Shown here in pieces: positions 26,706-34,098 of a DNA stretch of 34,568 nucleotides; position 1 is the first letter of the stretch, and the number at the start of each line of letters is the position of its first letter. The position numbers and the translations under genes are program-made. The stretch comes from Bryobacterales bacterium (GTDB lineage Bacteria; Acidobacteriota; Terriglobia; Bryobacterales; Bryobacteraceae), in assembly GCA_020846745.1 (NCBI GenBank), contig JADLDI010000042.1, positions 1-34,568 on the forward strand, given 5' to 3'. The notes beneath the pieces were generated by a model. It was not told the DNA's origin, did not search any database, and saw only the letters and a program-made list of their open reading frames with translations.

Positions 26706-27380
26706 ATGTCCGAGAAATTTAAGGAAGCCGACCGCGCCCAGGTCAGCATGCTCGCTCCCCTCGAAAAGCGTGTCCTCGTCTGGCTCGCCGAGCGCATGCC
26801 CCCTGCTGTTACCCCCGATCATCTCACGGTGTTAGGACTTCTCTCCCTCGCCCTGGCCGGCCTCAGCTACTGGTGGGCCCGTTCCAATCCACTCGGCCTC
26901 GTCCTCGTCGTCTTCTTCCTGCTCACCAATTGGTTCGGCGACAGCCTCGACGGCACCCTGGCCCGCGTCCGCCAACGGCAACGCCCCCGCTACGGCTTCT
27001 ATGTGGATCATGTTGTTGATATGTTCGGCACTTTCTTTCTCTTGGGAGGCCTCGGCCTTTCCGGCTACATGAGCCTTCCGGTTGCCATCGCCCTCGTCAT
27101 TGTCTATTTCATGCTCTCGATTGAGGTGTATCTCACCACTTACACCATCGGGACCTTCCATTTGTCCTTCTGGAAGTTCAGCCCCACAGAGCTTCGTATC
27201 CTCCTGATAATCGGCAATTTAGTAGCCCTCAGCGGAACCACCCACGGCGTCATCAACGGCGAGCGCTACCTCCTGTTTGACATCGGCGGTGTGGTCGGCG
27301 TCATCGGCATGAGCCTGATGCTCCTCTGGGCTGTCATCCGCCATACGCTTCATCTTTATAACGCGGAGCGGCTCTCCTAG
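26706..27380 (+). CDS. CDP-alcohol phosphatidyltransferase-family membrane protein
   Basis: Starting at ATG 26706 (MSEKFKEADR), the 224-residue protein carries the family signature: D79-SL-D82-G83-TL-A86-R87, then G97-FYV-D101-HVV-D105. These residues bind CDP and two metal ions and transfer a phosphoalcohol from a CDP-alcohol to an acceptor, making phospholipids or related phosphodiesters in the inner membrane. About six hydrophobic helices are visible. The substrate cannot be assigned. The open frame extends upstream to 26631, but that part is not protein-like. The stop abuts the GtrA start, so they form a unit. Confidence 0.87.
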   Translation: MSEKFKEADRAQVSMLAPLEKRVLVWLAERMPPAVTPDHLTVLGLLSLALAGLSYWWARSNPLGLVLVVFFLLTNWFGDSLDGTLARVRQRQRPRYGFYVDHVVDMFGTFFLLGGLGLSGYMSLPVAIALVIVYFMLSIEVYLTTYTIGTFHLSFWKFSPTELRILLIIGNLVALSGTTHGVINGERYLLFDIGGVVGVIGMSLMLLWAVIRHTLHLYNAERLS

Positions 27381-27812
27381 GTGCTGCTGGCCCGCTGGCT
27401 CAAGTTCAACGCCGTTGGCGCCACCGGGATCGTCGTCCAACTCGCCGTCCTTGCCCTGCTCAAATCAGGACTCGGCCTCAACTACCTCGTCGCGACCGCC
27501 ATTGCCGTCGAAATCGCCGTCCTCAACAACTTCTACTGGCACGTCCGCTGGACCTGGGCCGACCGCCACGCCCCCCTCTTCGTAACCCTCAACCGCTGCC
27601 TCAGGTTCCACCTCGCCAACGGCCTGCTCTCCCTAGTCTCAAACCTAATTTTGATGCGCCTGCTCGTCGGCCGCTTCCACGTCCCGTACTTAGTCGCCAA
27701 CCTGATCGCCATCGGCCTCACCGCCGTCGCCAACTTCGTCGCCTCCGAATTCTTCGTCTTCCGCCACCACAAACGCCCTACCGCGACCGAGCAACCCGGC
27801 CTCAACGGGTGA
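27381..27812 (+). CDS. GtrA-family membrane protein
   Basis: A GTG immediately after the previous TAG starts a 143-residue protein with four hydrophobic helices. LKFNAVGATGIVVQLAVLAL, EIAVLNNFYWHVRWTW and the final VANFVASEFFVFR match GtrA, whose members are thought to help move lipid-linked sugars across the inner membrane. Pairing with the phosphatidyltransferase suggests lipid or polyprenyl-sugar metabolism; this is inference. It overlaps the end of the converging gene by 11 bp. Confidence 0.9.
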   Translation: MLLARWLKFNAVGATGIVVQLAVLALLKSGLGLNYLVATAIAVEIAVLNNFYWHVRWTWADRHAPLFVTLNRCLRFHLANGLLSLVSNLILMRLLVGRFHVPYLVANLIAIGLTAVANFVASEFFVFRHHKRPTATEQPGLNG

Positions 27813-28464
27813 TCCGGCCGTTCGAGGAAGGCTGACCTGGATGCCCGGGAACCAGCTTGTAGTCAGCCGGAACGTGGAACCACTCGGTTGGGGGTTCCGT
27901 GTCCCATTGAATGGATTCAAGTTCGGAGACGATGTGTAGGTTTTCGCCGCCGATGCTCACTCGATGATCGTCGTGTACTAAGAGATTGCCGAGTTCCGGC
28001 GACACGCAGGTGGTCCCGATCATCTCTGTGGATCCATCAGGTTTCACCTGTCGCGCCGGACCTTCAACACACGGGACCCCGCCAATCTCTACCGCCTTCA
28101 TTCCTGGGTGTGAGGCGTCGGGCCCGGATGGCAGCGAGTCCAGTGCAGTGAAATAGGCAACTCGCTGCTGCCGGTTCACCTCGTACGATCGCCCGGTGAC
28201 TACGTCGCGAATCCACTCGTAGCGAAACCGCGCCGGAATATGAGAGCCGCGGGACGAGAACCGGCGCCCGCGGCTGTCGCGGGCTTCAGTCTCCCGAATG
28301 ACGTTCTTGATGACTTCAGATTTACCCGGCTCAGCCAGGTACACGGTCATCTTCTTGGTCGCGATGTAGGGCCGGTACCGTGGTGGCTCTGTCTGCCCGC
28401 TGAGCGCCAGCGGCACGAGCGCCACGCTATACAACAGTGTCAAATTGATAACAACGGTTTTCAC
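27802..28464 (-). CDS. Exported protein of an acidobacterial VPADYK-ending family (220 aa)
   Basis: GTG at 28464 is chosen because AAGGAG (28477-28472) lies 7 nt upstream; the open frame continues to 28665 but that part overlaps the cysteine-rich gene. The product has a signal peptide (MKTVVINLTLLYSVALVPLA), then IRETEARDSRGRRF, RFRYEWIRDVVTGRSY, GGVPCVEGPARQ, CVSPELGNLLV and the ending EWFHVPADYKLVP. From general familiarity this pattern (RDS-GR, SPELG, F-VPADY) recurs in many exported acidobacterial proteins of unknown function, perhaps with a LolA-like fold. It directly follows cysteine-rich protein B on the same strand and is likely cotranscribed with it. Confidence 0.72.
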   Translation of the reverse strand: MKTVVINLTLLYSVALVPLALSGQTEPPRYRPYIATKKMTVYLAEPGKSEVIKNVIRETEARDSRGRRFSSRGSHIPARFRYEWIRDVVTGRSYEVNRQQRVAYFTALDSLPSGPDASHPGMKAVEIGGVPCVEGPARQVKPDGSTEMIGTTCVSPELGNLLVHDDHRVSIGGENLHIVSELESIQWDTEPPTEWFHVPADYKLVPGHPGQPSSNGRITR

Positions 28465-28514
28465 TGTATTTCTCCTTGTGGTCTCCAGAAGACGCCAGAA
28501 GACAGGCTGAGGCG

Positions 28515-28805
28515 CTATGCATAGCAAAAGCACCCATAACAGTAGTAATAGCCGAATGGATACGTGTTGCAGTTGAGCAGCCTTCTCTCGAACCAGCACT
28601 GATATCCACATGACGTTATAGCGTCCGCGCTGATGACACTCCAACACTGGCACGGCAGGTTGCACGAACTATATCCACAATCCGCGAATGCTGTCGGACC
28701 AGCGAGCAACATAAGACTTAAGAACAGGCTTATAAGCCCGAGGCGGCGCTGGCCGAGATATACGCACGATAGCTTTGCGCGATGCGATTTGCACGGGCCT
28801 GCCAA
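28515..28805 (-). CDS. Small exported cysteine-rich protein B
   Basis: The open frame begins with a TTG at 28805 and ends at 28515 (96 codons). A basic segment and hydrophobic helix (RRLGLISLFLSLMLLAGP, then TAFA) form a signal peptide. The predicted mature part of about 54 residues has ten cysteines, in CGYSSCNLPCQCW, SCGYQCW, LNC and a tail YYYCYGCFCYA, plus many Tyr and Trp. The even cysteine count fits disulfides; metal binding is another option. No family is recognised. The TTG has no ribosome site, whereas a well-supported ATG at 28855 opens a different frame that overlaps it, so the real 5' end may differ. The VPADYK-family gene follows 50 bp later. Confidence 0.55.
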   Translation of the reverse strand: MAGPCKSHRAKLSCVYLGQRRLGLISLFLSLMLLAGPTAFADCGYSSCNLPCQCWSVISADAITSCGYQCWFERRLLNCNTYPFGYYYCYGCFCYA

Positions 28806-28855
28806 GCGCAGGCGTCAACGGCGGCTTCAGAGGCCCTTTCTTGAGTATTCGGCAT
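28730..28855 (-). CDS. Short ORF (41 aa) overlapping the start of cysteine-rich B
   Basis: An ATG at 28855 has AAAGGA about 7 nt upstream and opens a 41-residue frame (MPNTQERASEAAVDACAW...) that stops at 28730, inside the cysteine-rich frame, which lies in the -1 frame relative to it. The peptide is charged and helix-like, more natural than the N-terminus of the overlapping frame. It may be the true N-terminus of protein B, joined by frameshifting or broken by a mutation or sequencing error, or a coupled leader ORF. Confidence 0.4.
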   Translation of the reverse strand: MPNTQERASEAAVDACAWQARANRIAQSYRAYISASAASGL

Positions 28856-28900
28856 GGTATGTCCTTTCTAAACGCTTTGAATCATTCGAAATGTACATAC

Positions 28901-28933
28901 GTCGACACACTTCTAAACACTTGTGTAGTCGAC
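28901..28933. promoter_or_regulatory. Interrupted palindrome upstream of cysteine-rich module B
   Basis: GTCGACACAC (28901-28910) and GTGTAGTCGAC (28923-28933) are inverted repeats with one extra base and a 12-base centre. It lies about 46 bp before the ATG at 28855 and lacks a T-run, so an operator is more likely than a terminator. No known regulator is assigned. Confidence 0.4.
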
Positions 28934-29101
28934 AAACATCGACGGGATACGGTGCTGCGATCAATCCTGAAACTTCAAATCACAGAGAACCGCAGAAAAC
29001 GAACAGGAATGAATCGACGGCCCGGGCGAATCGGGCGAATCATACCGGCAGTCTACCGGCGGTGAAGAAAGCGTTGCGTCCGTTTCGGGCCGGGGCGGGA
29101 C

Positions 29102-30106
29102 TCATGGCCACGATAGGCGAACTTTGTGAAGTGTTCCCCCTTCTAATATGTTCAGGTCTGAAAAATAGAGCGTTCCTCCGGAGTCGGCGCCGATCAGTAA
29201 AGCCGTGAGACCAAGCGCATCAGCAGGAACCGGGCTTGCCAGCAACTCCAGTTTGGAATCAAAGATCCCGAGCCAATTGTTCGGCGCGGTGGCTTCGGGC
29301 GGGGTGTTCAGGTCGTTGCCTTTTTGCAGCTGAACCACGACAGTGCCATCCGGAAGCGGCACGGCGTTGAAGGCCCAATCCACAGATCGCCAGCGTGCTA
29401 TTGGAGTCTGGCGCAAGACATTCATATCGAGGTTGGCGAAGTGTGGCATCTGCGGGCGCTTCACCTCGATCAGGCGTCCATCCAAATCGAAAATCCAGAA
29501 TTCGAAAGGGTTGGCCGGCACATATACCAGACGGCCGCCGGCCACGAAAACAGAGCCGTTCAACGGGAGTTGGTTGACCACTTTCCCGGACATTACAGGC
29601 AGATCGACGGAAAGCACATCGGGACGCGACCCCCCGGACAAGCTGAACCTGCGCAGGATCACAAGCCGACCGTCGACCCTTGCCAAACCGACGACGTATA
29701 TGTAGTCCCCGAAAACGAAAATTCGATTTGCACTCCCCCCCACTTTCAACGTTAATTGCGGACTCAGTTCCCCAGTTGGCGCCAGTCCAAAGCGCCTGAT
29801 TTCACCCGCGCCTTCTACCCACAATCGATTCTGGGCATCGCAAGTGGTGGCAGTTACGCCCACAAACTCCGGAACGTCGGAACGATTCAATACCACCGTA
29901 CTGTTGCTAGTTACCATGATCGCTGAGCCGGTGCTGCTCGTTATTATCGTCATTCCATTGGGACAAATAGCAACTCTGTAGATGCCGCCATCTTTGATCG
30001 AGCCGAGAGATATCTTCTGACTCGTTTCAATGCGATATTCCGCGTTCACTAGCCAGGGGAACACTAATGACAGCGTCAGCCCAGTTACGATGTACAACGA
30101 TCGCAT
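29102..30106 (-). CDS. Exported beta-propeller-like protein (334 aa)
   Basis: A signal peptide (MRSLYIVTGLTLSLVFPW, then LVNA) precedes about 310 residues made of repeated four-strand-like blocks: GGIYRVAICPNGMTIITSS, TTCDAQNRLWVEGAGEIRRF, NRIFVFGDYIYVVGLAR, GSVFVAGGRLVYVP, FEFWIFDLDGRLIEVKRP and AVPLPDGTVVVQLQ. The repeated hydrophobic-strand/DG-turn rhythm suggests a six- or seven-bladed propeller; no enzyme motif is visible. GGAGG lies 8 nt before the ATG. The start overlaps the end of cysteine-rich protein A by 22 bp, so the two are probably cotranscribed and may form a complex. Confidence 0.65.
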   Translation of the reverse strand: MRSLYIVTGLTLSLVFPWLVNAEYRIETSQKISLGSIKDGGIYRVAICPNGMTIITSSTGSAIMVTSNSTVVLNRSDVPEFVGVTATTCDAQNRLWVEGAGEIRRFGLAPTGELSPQLTLKVGGSANRIFVFGDYIYVVGLARVDGRLVILRRFSLSGGSRPDVLSVDLPVMSGKVVNQLPLNGSVFVAGGRLVYVPANPFEFWIFDLDGRLIEVKRPQMPHFANLDMNVLRQTPIARWRSVDWAFNAVPLPDGTVVVQLQKGNDLNTPPEATAPNNWLGIFDSKLELLASPVPADALGLTALLIGADSGGTLYFSDLNILEGGTLHKVRLSWP

Positions 30107-30546
30107 GGCCTTGTCCTCCCTTTACGGTTATGTTCACCCTTTCGGACCTGTTTGGCCTTCTGTGTGGATTTTTGAGCCCCACAGAGCGTGGTCACAGTGG
30201 GCGTCGATGCTACTACTCCCAGGGCTTCAGGCCGAGTGCTGCCGCTGCCACCACCGCCACAATCCGACGCCCAGCACGAGCAAGCTGAAATCCAGCCGGG
30301 GAAGCACGGGCAAATAACGTTGCAGTCACAGGAACAATTCGTCCAGCACTCCGGACAAGAGCCACAGGTTTCTGAGTCGCACCATCTACCTGTTGAGCAA
30401 CGCTGCGCCCAGGAAATATGATCAATTTGATTCGAACACGCCATCAGTGTTTCAAATGACGTGCCCGCTTGGAGCAGTGCAATCACAAGAAGTGCTCTTG
30501 CCAAGGGAACAAGCGGGCGGTTGACAAGCAGATGCTCGTTCATCAT
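30085..30546 (-). CDS. Small exported cysteine-rich protein A
   Basis: ATG 30546 (or 30543) has a strong ribosome site, AAAGGAGG (30559-30552). The 153-residue product starts with a basic/hydrophobic leader (LARALLVIALLQAG) ending near TLMAC, where signal peptidase cleavage, or less likely lipidation, could occur. About 14 cysteines then fall within some 60 residues (CSTGRWCDSETCGSC, ECWTNCSCDCNVICPC, ACSCWASDC), followed by GGGGSGS and a basic, low-complexity tail with three more cysteines. No family is recognised. The tail overlaps the beta-propeller gene start. It shares the CxCW pattern and gene order with cysteine-rich protein B. Confidence 0.65.
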   Translation of the reverse strand: MMNEHLLVNRPLVPLARALLVIALLQAGTSFETLMACSNQIDHISWAQRCSTGRWCDSETCGSCPECWTNCSCDCNVICPCFPGWISACSCWASDCGGGGSGSTRPEALGVVASTPTVTTLCGAQKSTQKAKQVRKGEHNRKGRTRPCDRCTS

Positions 30547-30559
30547 TGCTGCCTCCTTT

Positions 30560-31118
30560 CCTGCAACACAAAACTGTTGAGTAGATGGATGATTACTTTC
30601 CCCGGGGGGGGAAGGGATTTGGTGGTGGTAAGTTGCTGATCTGACGATTTAAACACCATTACCGGGAGTCCGGCTTCTGGTTTGGATCCACTAGCTACTG
30701 GGCCAGCGGCGAAACAGGCGGGAGTCCAACAGGTCATTCTGAACAACATAAGCATGACCTCGTCAAATGCTAACTCCGCTGTTTCTGGAAATCAATCTTT
30801 TTTCGCACGATTTGTTGCGGATTCGGGTACGCGGAACCAATACTTTCCCGTGGGGTTTGTCAACGCAATGCAGTTAAGTGCAAGTAATACTTCTGGCTGG
30901 TCAAGACGCTTAGGCCGTATGACGTGGCGCTAGCTGAGGTTCGCCAAACCATCCGCCGGTGCGCCACACAGTACTCTCCACAGGTTTCAAACTCATTAGT
31001 CTGAAATGCGCAGGCGGCGGCATGGCACGGTCGCATTCAGCCTTCGGTTGCCCCCAAATTGCCGCCCAGCAAACTTCCACCCAACAGAAACACCCTGGAA
31101 TCGTCTATATTGCAATCG
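30560..31118. other. Intergenic stretch, no convincing gene
   Basis: This divergent region separates cysteine-rich A from the retropepsin-like gene. It contains a CCCC/GGGGGGGG run (eight G at 30604-30611) about 58 bp before the cysteine-rich A start. A plus-strand open frame (30682-30933, TTG start) has no ribosome site and no recognisable features, so I do not call it. It looks AT-richer than the flanking housekeeping genes. Confidence 0.5.
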
Positions 31119-31925
31119 ATGCTGCTGTGCCCGATCCTCCTTTCTGCCCTGTTCGGAATCATCCAAACCAAACCCGCGCCCGTCTTCGCCGACGTCTCCT
31201 TCGGTAATGGCGGACCCTACCGCTTCCTGGTCGACACCGCCGCCCAAAGCACCCTCATCGATCCCACCCTCGCCGCCCAACTCGGACTCGTACCAAAGTT
31301 CCGCATCGAGGTAGTAATGCAGCATGGTTCCCGCCTCGCCCCTGGCCTCAACGTGTCCACCCTCCGCGTCGGAAATCGTCAACTCCCTGAAACCGAAGTC
31401 CTCTTCTACGACATGGCCGAAGCCCGCCGCCTCTACCCGAACGTGCAAGGCATCCTCGGCCTCAATGCCTTGGCCCACTTCGACTTCCTCATGTCGCCCG
31501 CCACGGCCGTACTCGACCCAGCCGCACAAAAGCCCGAAACCGGCGAGGTGATCCCGTTCGAAATCGTCGAAGGTCGAATGGTCGTGAAAGCAAAGATGGG
31601 CAAAGAGACCCTTGCCCTCGCCCTCGATTCCGGCGCTACTCACGCCGTCCTGTTCCGTACGCCCAAAGCCATGGCCGCGACACCGCCCGTGGCGAGCCAA
31701 TTCGTCACGCTCGACGGGGCGCGCCGCACCGTCCCCACTACCTGGACCGCCGCCATGAGCTTTGGGCAAACGCTCACTCTTAAGACCCTCCCGGCGGCTA
31801 TAGTCCACCGCCCGGGCACCGCAATCCAAGGCCTGTTACCCGCGTCCGTATTCGAGCAGATCTATGTCGACCACATCCGCCGCGAACTAGTCGTCGTCCG
31901 CGCTGCCGCCCCTACTCGGCGCTAG
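31119..31925 (+). CDS. Exported two-lobed retropepsin-like aspartyl protease family protein
   Basis: ATG 31119 starts a signal peptide (MLLCPILLSALFGIIQ); the upstream extension to 31059 is not protein-like. The 268-residue protein has two related lobes. The first has FLVDTAAQSTLIDPTLAAQL (Asp39), in which the usual DTGA reads DTAA, and the second has LALDSGATHAVLF (Asp170), a good retropepsin DSGA. ILGLNAL and IQGLLPASVF are the matching second-strand segments of each lobe. The lobes could pair into one active site as in pepsins. Substrate unknown. The first-lobe glycine change could lower activity. It overlaps the end of the converging small gene by 14 bp. Confidence 0.75.
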   Translation: MLLCPILLSALFGIIQTKPAPVFADVSFGNGGPYRFLVDTAAQSTLIDPTLAAQLGLVPKFRIEVVMQHGSRLAPGLNVSTLRVGNRQLPETEVLFYDMAEARRLYPNVQGILGLNALAHFDFLMSPATAVLDPAAQKPETGEVIPFEIVEGRMVVKAKMGKETLALALDSGATHAVLFRTPKAMAATPPVASQFVTLDGARRTVPTTWTAAMSFGQTLTLKTLPAAIVHRPGTAIQGLLPASVFEQIYVDHIRRELVVVRAAAPTRR

Positions 31926-32103
31926 CCGTCACCCTCATAAACTCCAGCATCTGGCTGACACGCATCAGCCGTTGCCGCAATTGTTCCTTGTAAGCGTTGC
32001 TGTCTGTGTGCCGAATCTCCACCGGAAGTTGCCTTTCTTCTCTCTCCAGCAGCTCGGCAATCAGGTCCCAGTCCGATTCCGTCCAGTTTAGGGTACGGAC
32101 CAT
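31912..32103 (-). CDS. Hypothetical helical protein (63 aa)
   Basis: The frame is open to 32232, but GGAGGT lies 9 nt before the ATG at 32103 and the upstream part is not protein-like. The 63-residue product (MVRTLNWTESDWDLIAELLE...) is charged and mostly helical with no signal peptide or membrane segment. No family is recognised. Confidence 0.55.
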   Translation of the reverse strand: MVRTLNWTESDWDLIAELLEREERQLPVEIRHTDSNAYKEQLRQRLMRVSQMLEFMRVTASAE

Positions 32104-32236
32104 ATGGCGTGTACCTCCTGCCTCGATCCTACGCCCGATCGAAACGGAAAGAAAGGGGGGTGATTGTTCAGCGGTTAATTGTTCAGCCATGAGGTGAGGG
32201 CGGCAACCCAGCCGCCCTCCAACTTCGAGCACTTCC

Positions 32237-32911
32237 TCAGTCCATCCCCTTCCAATCCGCCTCCAGATCGTTGATCTTCGTCTTGTCGCCGTTCCATTCC
32301 TTCACCTTGTGTAACTTATAAGCAAAGGTGGTCCCCTTAGATAGAGTTACAGTCTGGCTTCCCTCTTTCCCGCCGCTGGCTGTAACGTCGATGCCGTTTC
32401 CCGCCGAGTTCACACCCACCGAAAATGTCGTGGCCGACGCGAAATGGTCTGCCAGTTTCCCCTCCACCAGCGTCCAAATTTCGCTCACTATCCGGCCGTC
32501 TTTGCCTTCACGGGCCAGATACTTGCGCGCGCCGTCCGCTTCATCGTTCAAAACGCCCTTCAGCGGACCCGCATCAATCGCAAAGTTGATCAACTTCAAC
32601 TTGGCCGTCTTTGCTTTTTCGTAATCGCCGGTAAGTGCGGCTTTCACTCCGGCAACGAAATACTTCAAGACGCCTTGCGCCTCCACCTCCGACTTCTTTG
32701 AGCCGTTCCAATCGACCTCCGCCACGGTGTTCGTCTTGACCAGCCCTTTCAGATGCTCCGACTGCACCTTGTTCTCAACGTCAATATACGCTCGCGCGCC
32801 GATCGGGTCGTGCTTGTCTCCGTACGAACACAGCTCGATATTGATCGAGTTCCCACGAAAATACTTATTCGTTCCAAATTTGAAACTGTTTTCAGTAATC
32901 TTTGTTTCCAT
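32237..32911 (-). CDS. Hypothetical protein, 224 aa
   Basis: GGAGG lies 11 nt before ATG 32911; a GTG at 32935 would place that site inside the gene. The protein has no signal peptide or clear membrane helix. It shows an N-terminal mixed beta region (KFGTNKYFRGNSINIELC), a central helical part (VLKYFVAGVKAALTGDYEKA) and a Gly/Ser/Thr-rich beta region (TTFSVGVNSAGNGIDVTASG), ending in a charged tail with WNGDKTK. I recognise no family. The composition, rich in Lys, Asp and Asn, is less GC-biased than the neighbours, so recent acquisition is possible. Confidence 0.65.
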   Translation of the reverse strand: METKITENSFKFGTNKYFRGNSINIELCSYGDKHDPIGARAYIDVENKVQSEHLKGLVKTNTVAEVDWNGSKKSEVEAQGVLKYFVAGVKAALTGDYEKAKTAKLKLINFAIDAGPLKGVLNDEADGARKYLAREGKDGRIVSEIWTLVEGKLADHFASATTFSVGVNSAGNGIDVTASGGKEGSQTVTLSKGTTFAYKLHKVKEWNGDKTKINDLEADWKGMD

Positions 32912-33111
32912 AACTCTTTTGTCCTCCGATATCACAGACTTCGCCTGCTTCTCGCGTGTGCTTTTGCTTGGGATTTGATGACCGCCCGTATCCCAGGTGT
33001 CACCTTACGCAGGATTAGTGTGAATGATCGATAATCCGTTTCAGGCCGCGTCAGACTGGCGTGCTAACAGTGTTCACATGGCCCGAAGACGTTCCGCGTC
33101 ACACCGGCCCA

Positions 33112-33134
33112 ATTATCATTAATTAAGAGATAAT
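33112..33134. repeat. Short AT-rich inverted repeat
   Basis: ATTATC (33112-33117) and GATAAT (33129-33134) flank ATTAATTAAGA. In this GC-rich context it is conspicuous and could be a protein-binding site or a small hairpin. It lies about 200 bp upstream of the 224-residue gene. Confidence 0.35.
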
Positions 33135-33291
33135 CGGTTTCGTTTCTCCGTTGTGTGTGATCCGTTTGGCGTCCTCCAACAGGTTCGGTAAACCATTGCG
33201 AACACGCACCACTCGGCAAACGGAACCACAACCGTCAGGGCGCGAGAAAAAATCCCCGGCAGGCGATCCTAGGGTCCCTTCGGGGGGCCGT

Positions 33292-33465
33292 CCCCGTCGC
33301 CGATTTCGCCCCTCTCCGCGCCACCACTGCCGCACCTGACAGTTCAAGCCATTTACACTTACTGGAAGAGGACACTCACGCAGAGCCGCCAAGCTGAATT
33401 CGCCCCACTGCGTTCTTTGCGTCTCAGCGCCTTGGCGAGACATTGGAAAAAACCGGCAGGAGTCG
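33292..33465. repeat. Interspersed direct repeat, copy 1
   Basis: This 174-bp unit runs from CCCCGTCGCCGATTTCG to CCGGCAGGAGTCG. It matches copy 2, 366 bp downstream, over the same length with eight mismatches by my hand alignment. Its right half contains GCGTCTCAGCGCCTTGGCGAG facing an opposite CGCAGAGCCGCCAAG, so a stem can form. Confidence 0.8.
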
Positions 33466-33657
33466 GAGCCCGCCCCACGGGGAAATCGGGGGGCCGAGGT
33501 GGTCAGCCTTGATTCCTGTCAGCCGCCTCAACCCGGCAGTTTTCCCTCTCTTCCGACTCTCGGAAATCCGTTTCGGGTCGCAACACTCTTACAATCACCG
33601 ACTTGCGGTCATCCGGCCAAAGTGCCGTAAAATCGCGAACACGCCTGAGCGGTCCGC

Positions 33658-33831
33658 CCCCGTCGCCGATTTCGCCCCTCTCCGCGCCACCACTGCCGCC
33701 TCTGGCAATTCAAGCCATTTACACTTACTGGAAGAGGACACTCACGCAGAGCCGCCAAGGCGAACTCGCCCCACTGCGTTCTTTGCGTCTCAGCGCCTTG
33801 GCGAGACATTGGGAAAAACCGGCAGGAGTCG
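33658..33831. repeat. Interspersed direct repeat, copy 2
   Basis: The second 174-bp copy. It carries the fuller inverted repeat: GCCGCCAAGGCGA opposes CGCCTTGGCGAG about 40 bp later. The sequence class (TTTGCGTCT-type intergenic repeats) is known to be scattered in many environmental genomes; the mechanism of spread is unknown. Confidence 0.8.
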
Positions 33832-34069
33832 ACACCGAAGCCCGCATGACAAGGTTCATGCCAAACGTCACCCAATCCTGGCCGTACAATGAATTGGGGC
33901 AGTTGACCAACCTGACCAATAGCCTTGAGAGACCGAGCGAACCCGCACAACGGCCCGATCCTCACCATTAAATAAACGAAATTCAGTTTCCTTTCTCCCT
34001 AAACCATGATACATTGACAACTTGGTAGTGGACGTGTCTCCGCACGCTCCGCTATCCTCGAAAAACCCC

Positions 34070-34098
34070 GCCGGCCCTCGTGCCGGCTTTTTCTTTTT
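34070..34098 (+). terminator. Intrinsic terminator without an upstream gene
   Basis: GCCGGC (34070-34075), a six-base loop, GCCGGC (34082-34087) and TTTTTCTTTTT form a classic Rho-independent terminator; AAAAA at 34061-34065 mirrors the T-run. No plus-strand gene ends just before it. It lies 104 bp before the ATG at 34202, so it may end a small RNA or act as a leader attenuator. Confidence 0.75.

Noticed and set aside
28485..28504. Tandem CCAGAAGAC repeat
   Set aside because: Only two 10-bp units; too short to support a functional claim.
29023..29040. Tandem CGGGCGAAT repeat
   Set aside because: Two 9-bp units in a GC-rich spacer, with no further copies seen nearby.
30682..30933. 83-codon plus-strand open frame
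   Set aside because: TTG start without a ribosome site, no recognisable domain, and no reading-frame support from neighbours.
31119..32911. Gasdermin-like effector plus protease defence pair
   Set aside because: A protease-family gene and an unknown 224-residue protein are near each other, but they are on opposite strands, the protease is exported, and no gasdermin signature is recognisable.
33123..33968. Minus-strand open frames across the repeats (SRQGAETQRTQ-like)
   Set aside because: They follow the repeat copies, lack ribosome sites, and resemble known spurious translations of interspersed repeats.
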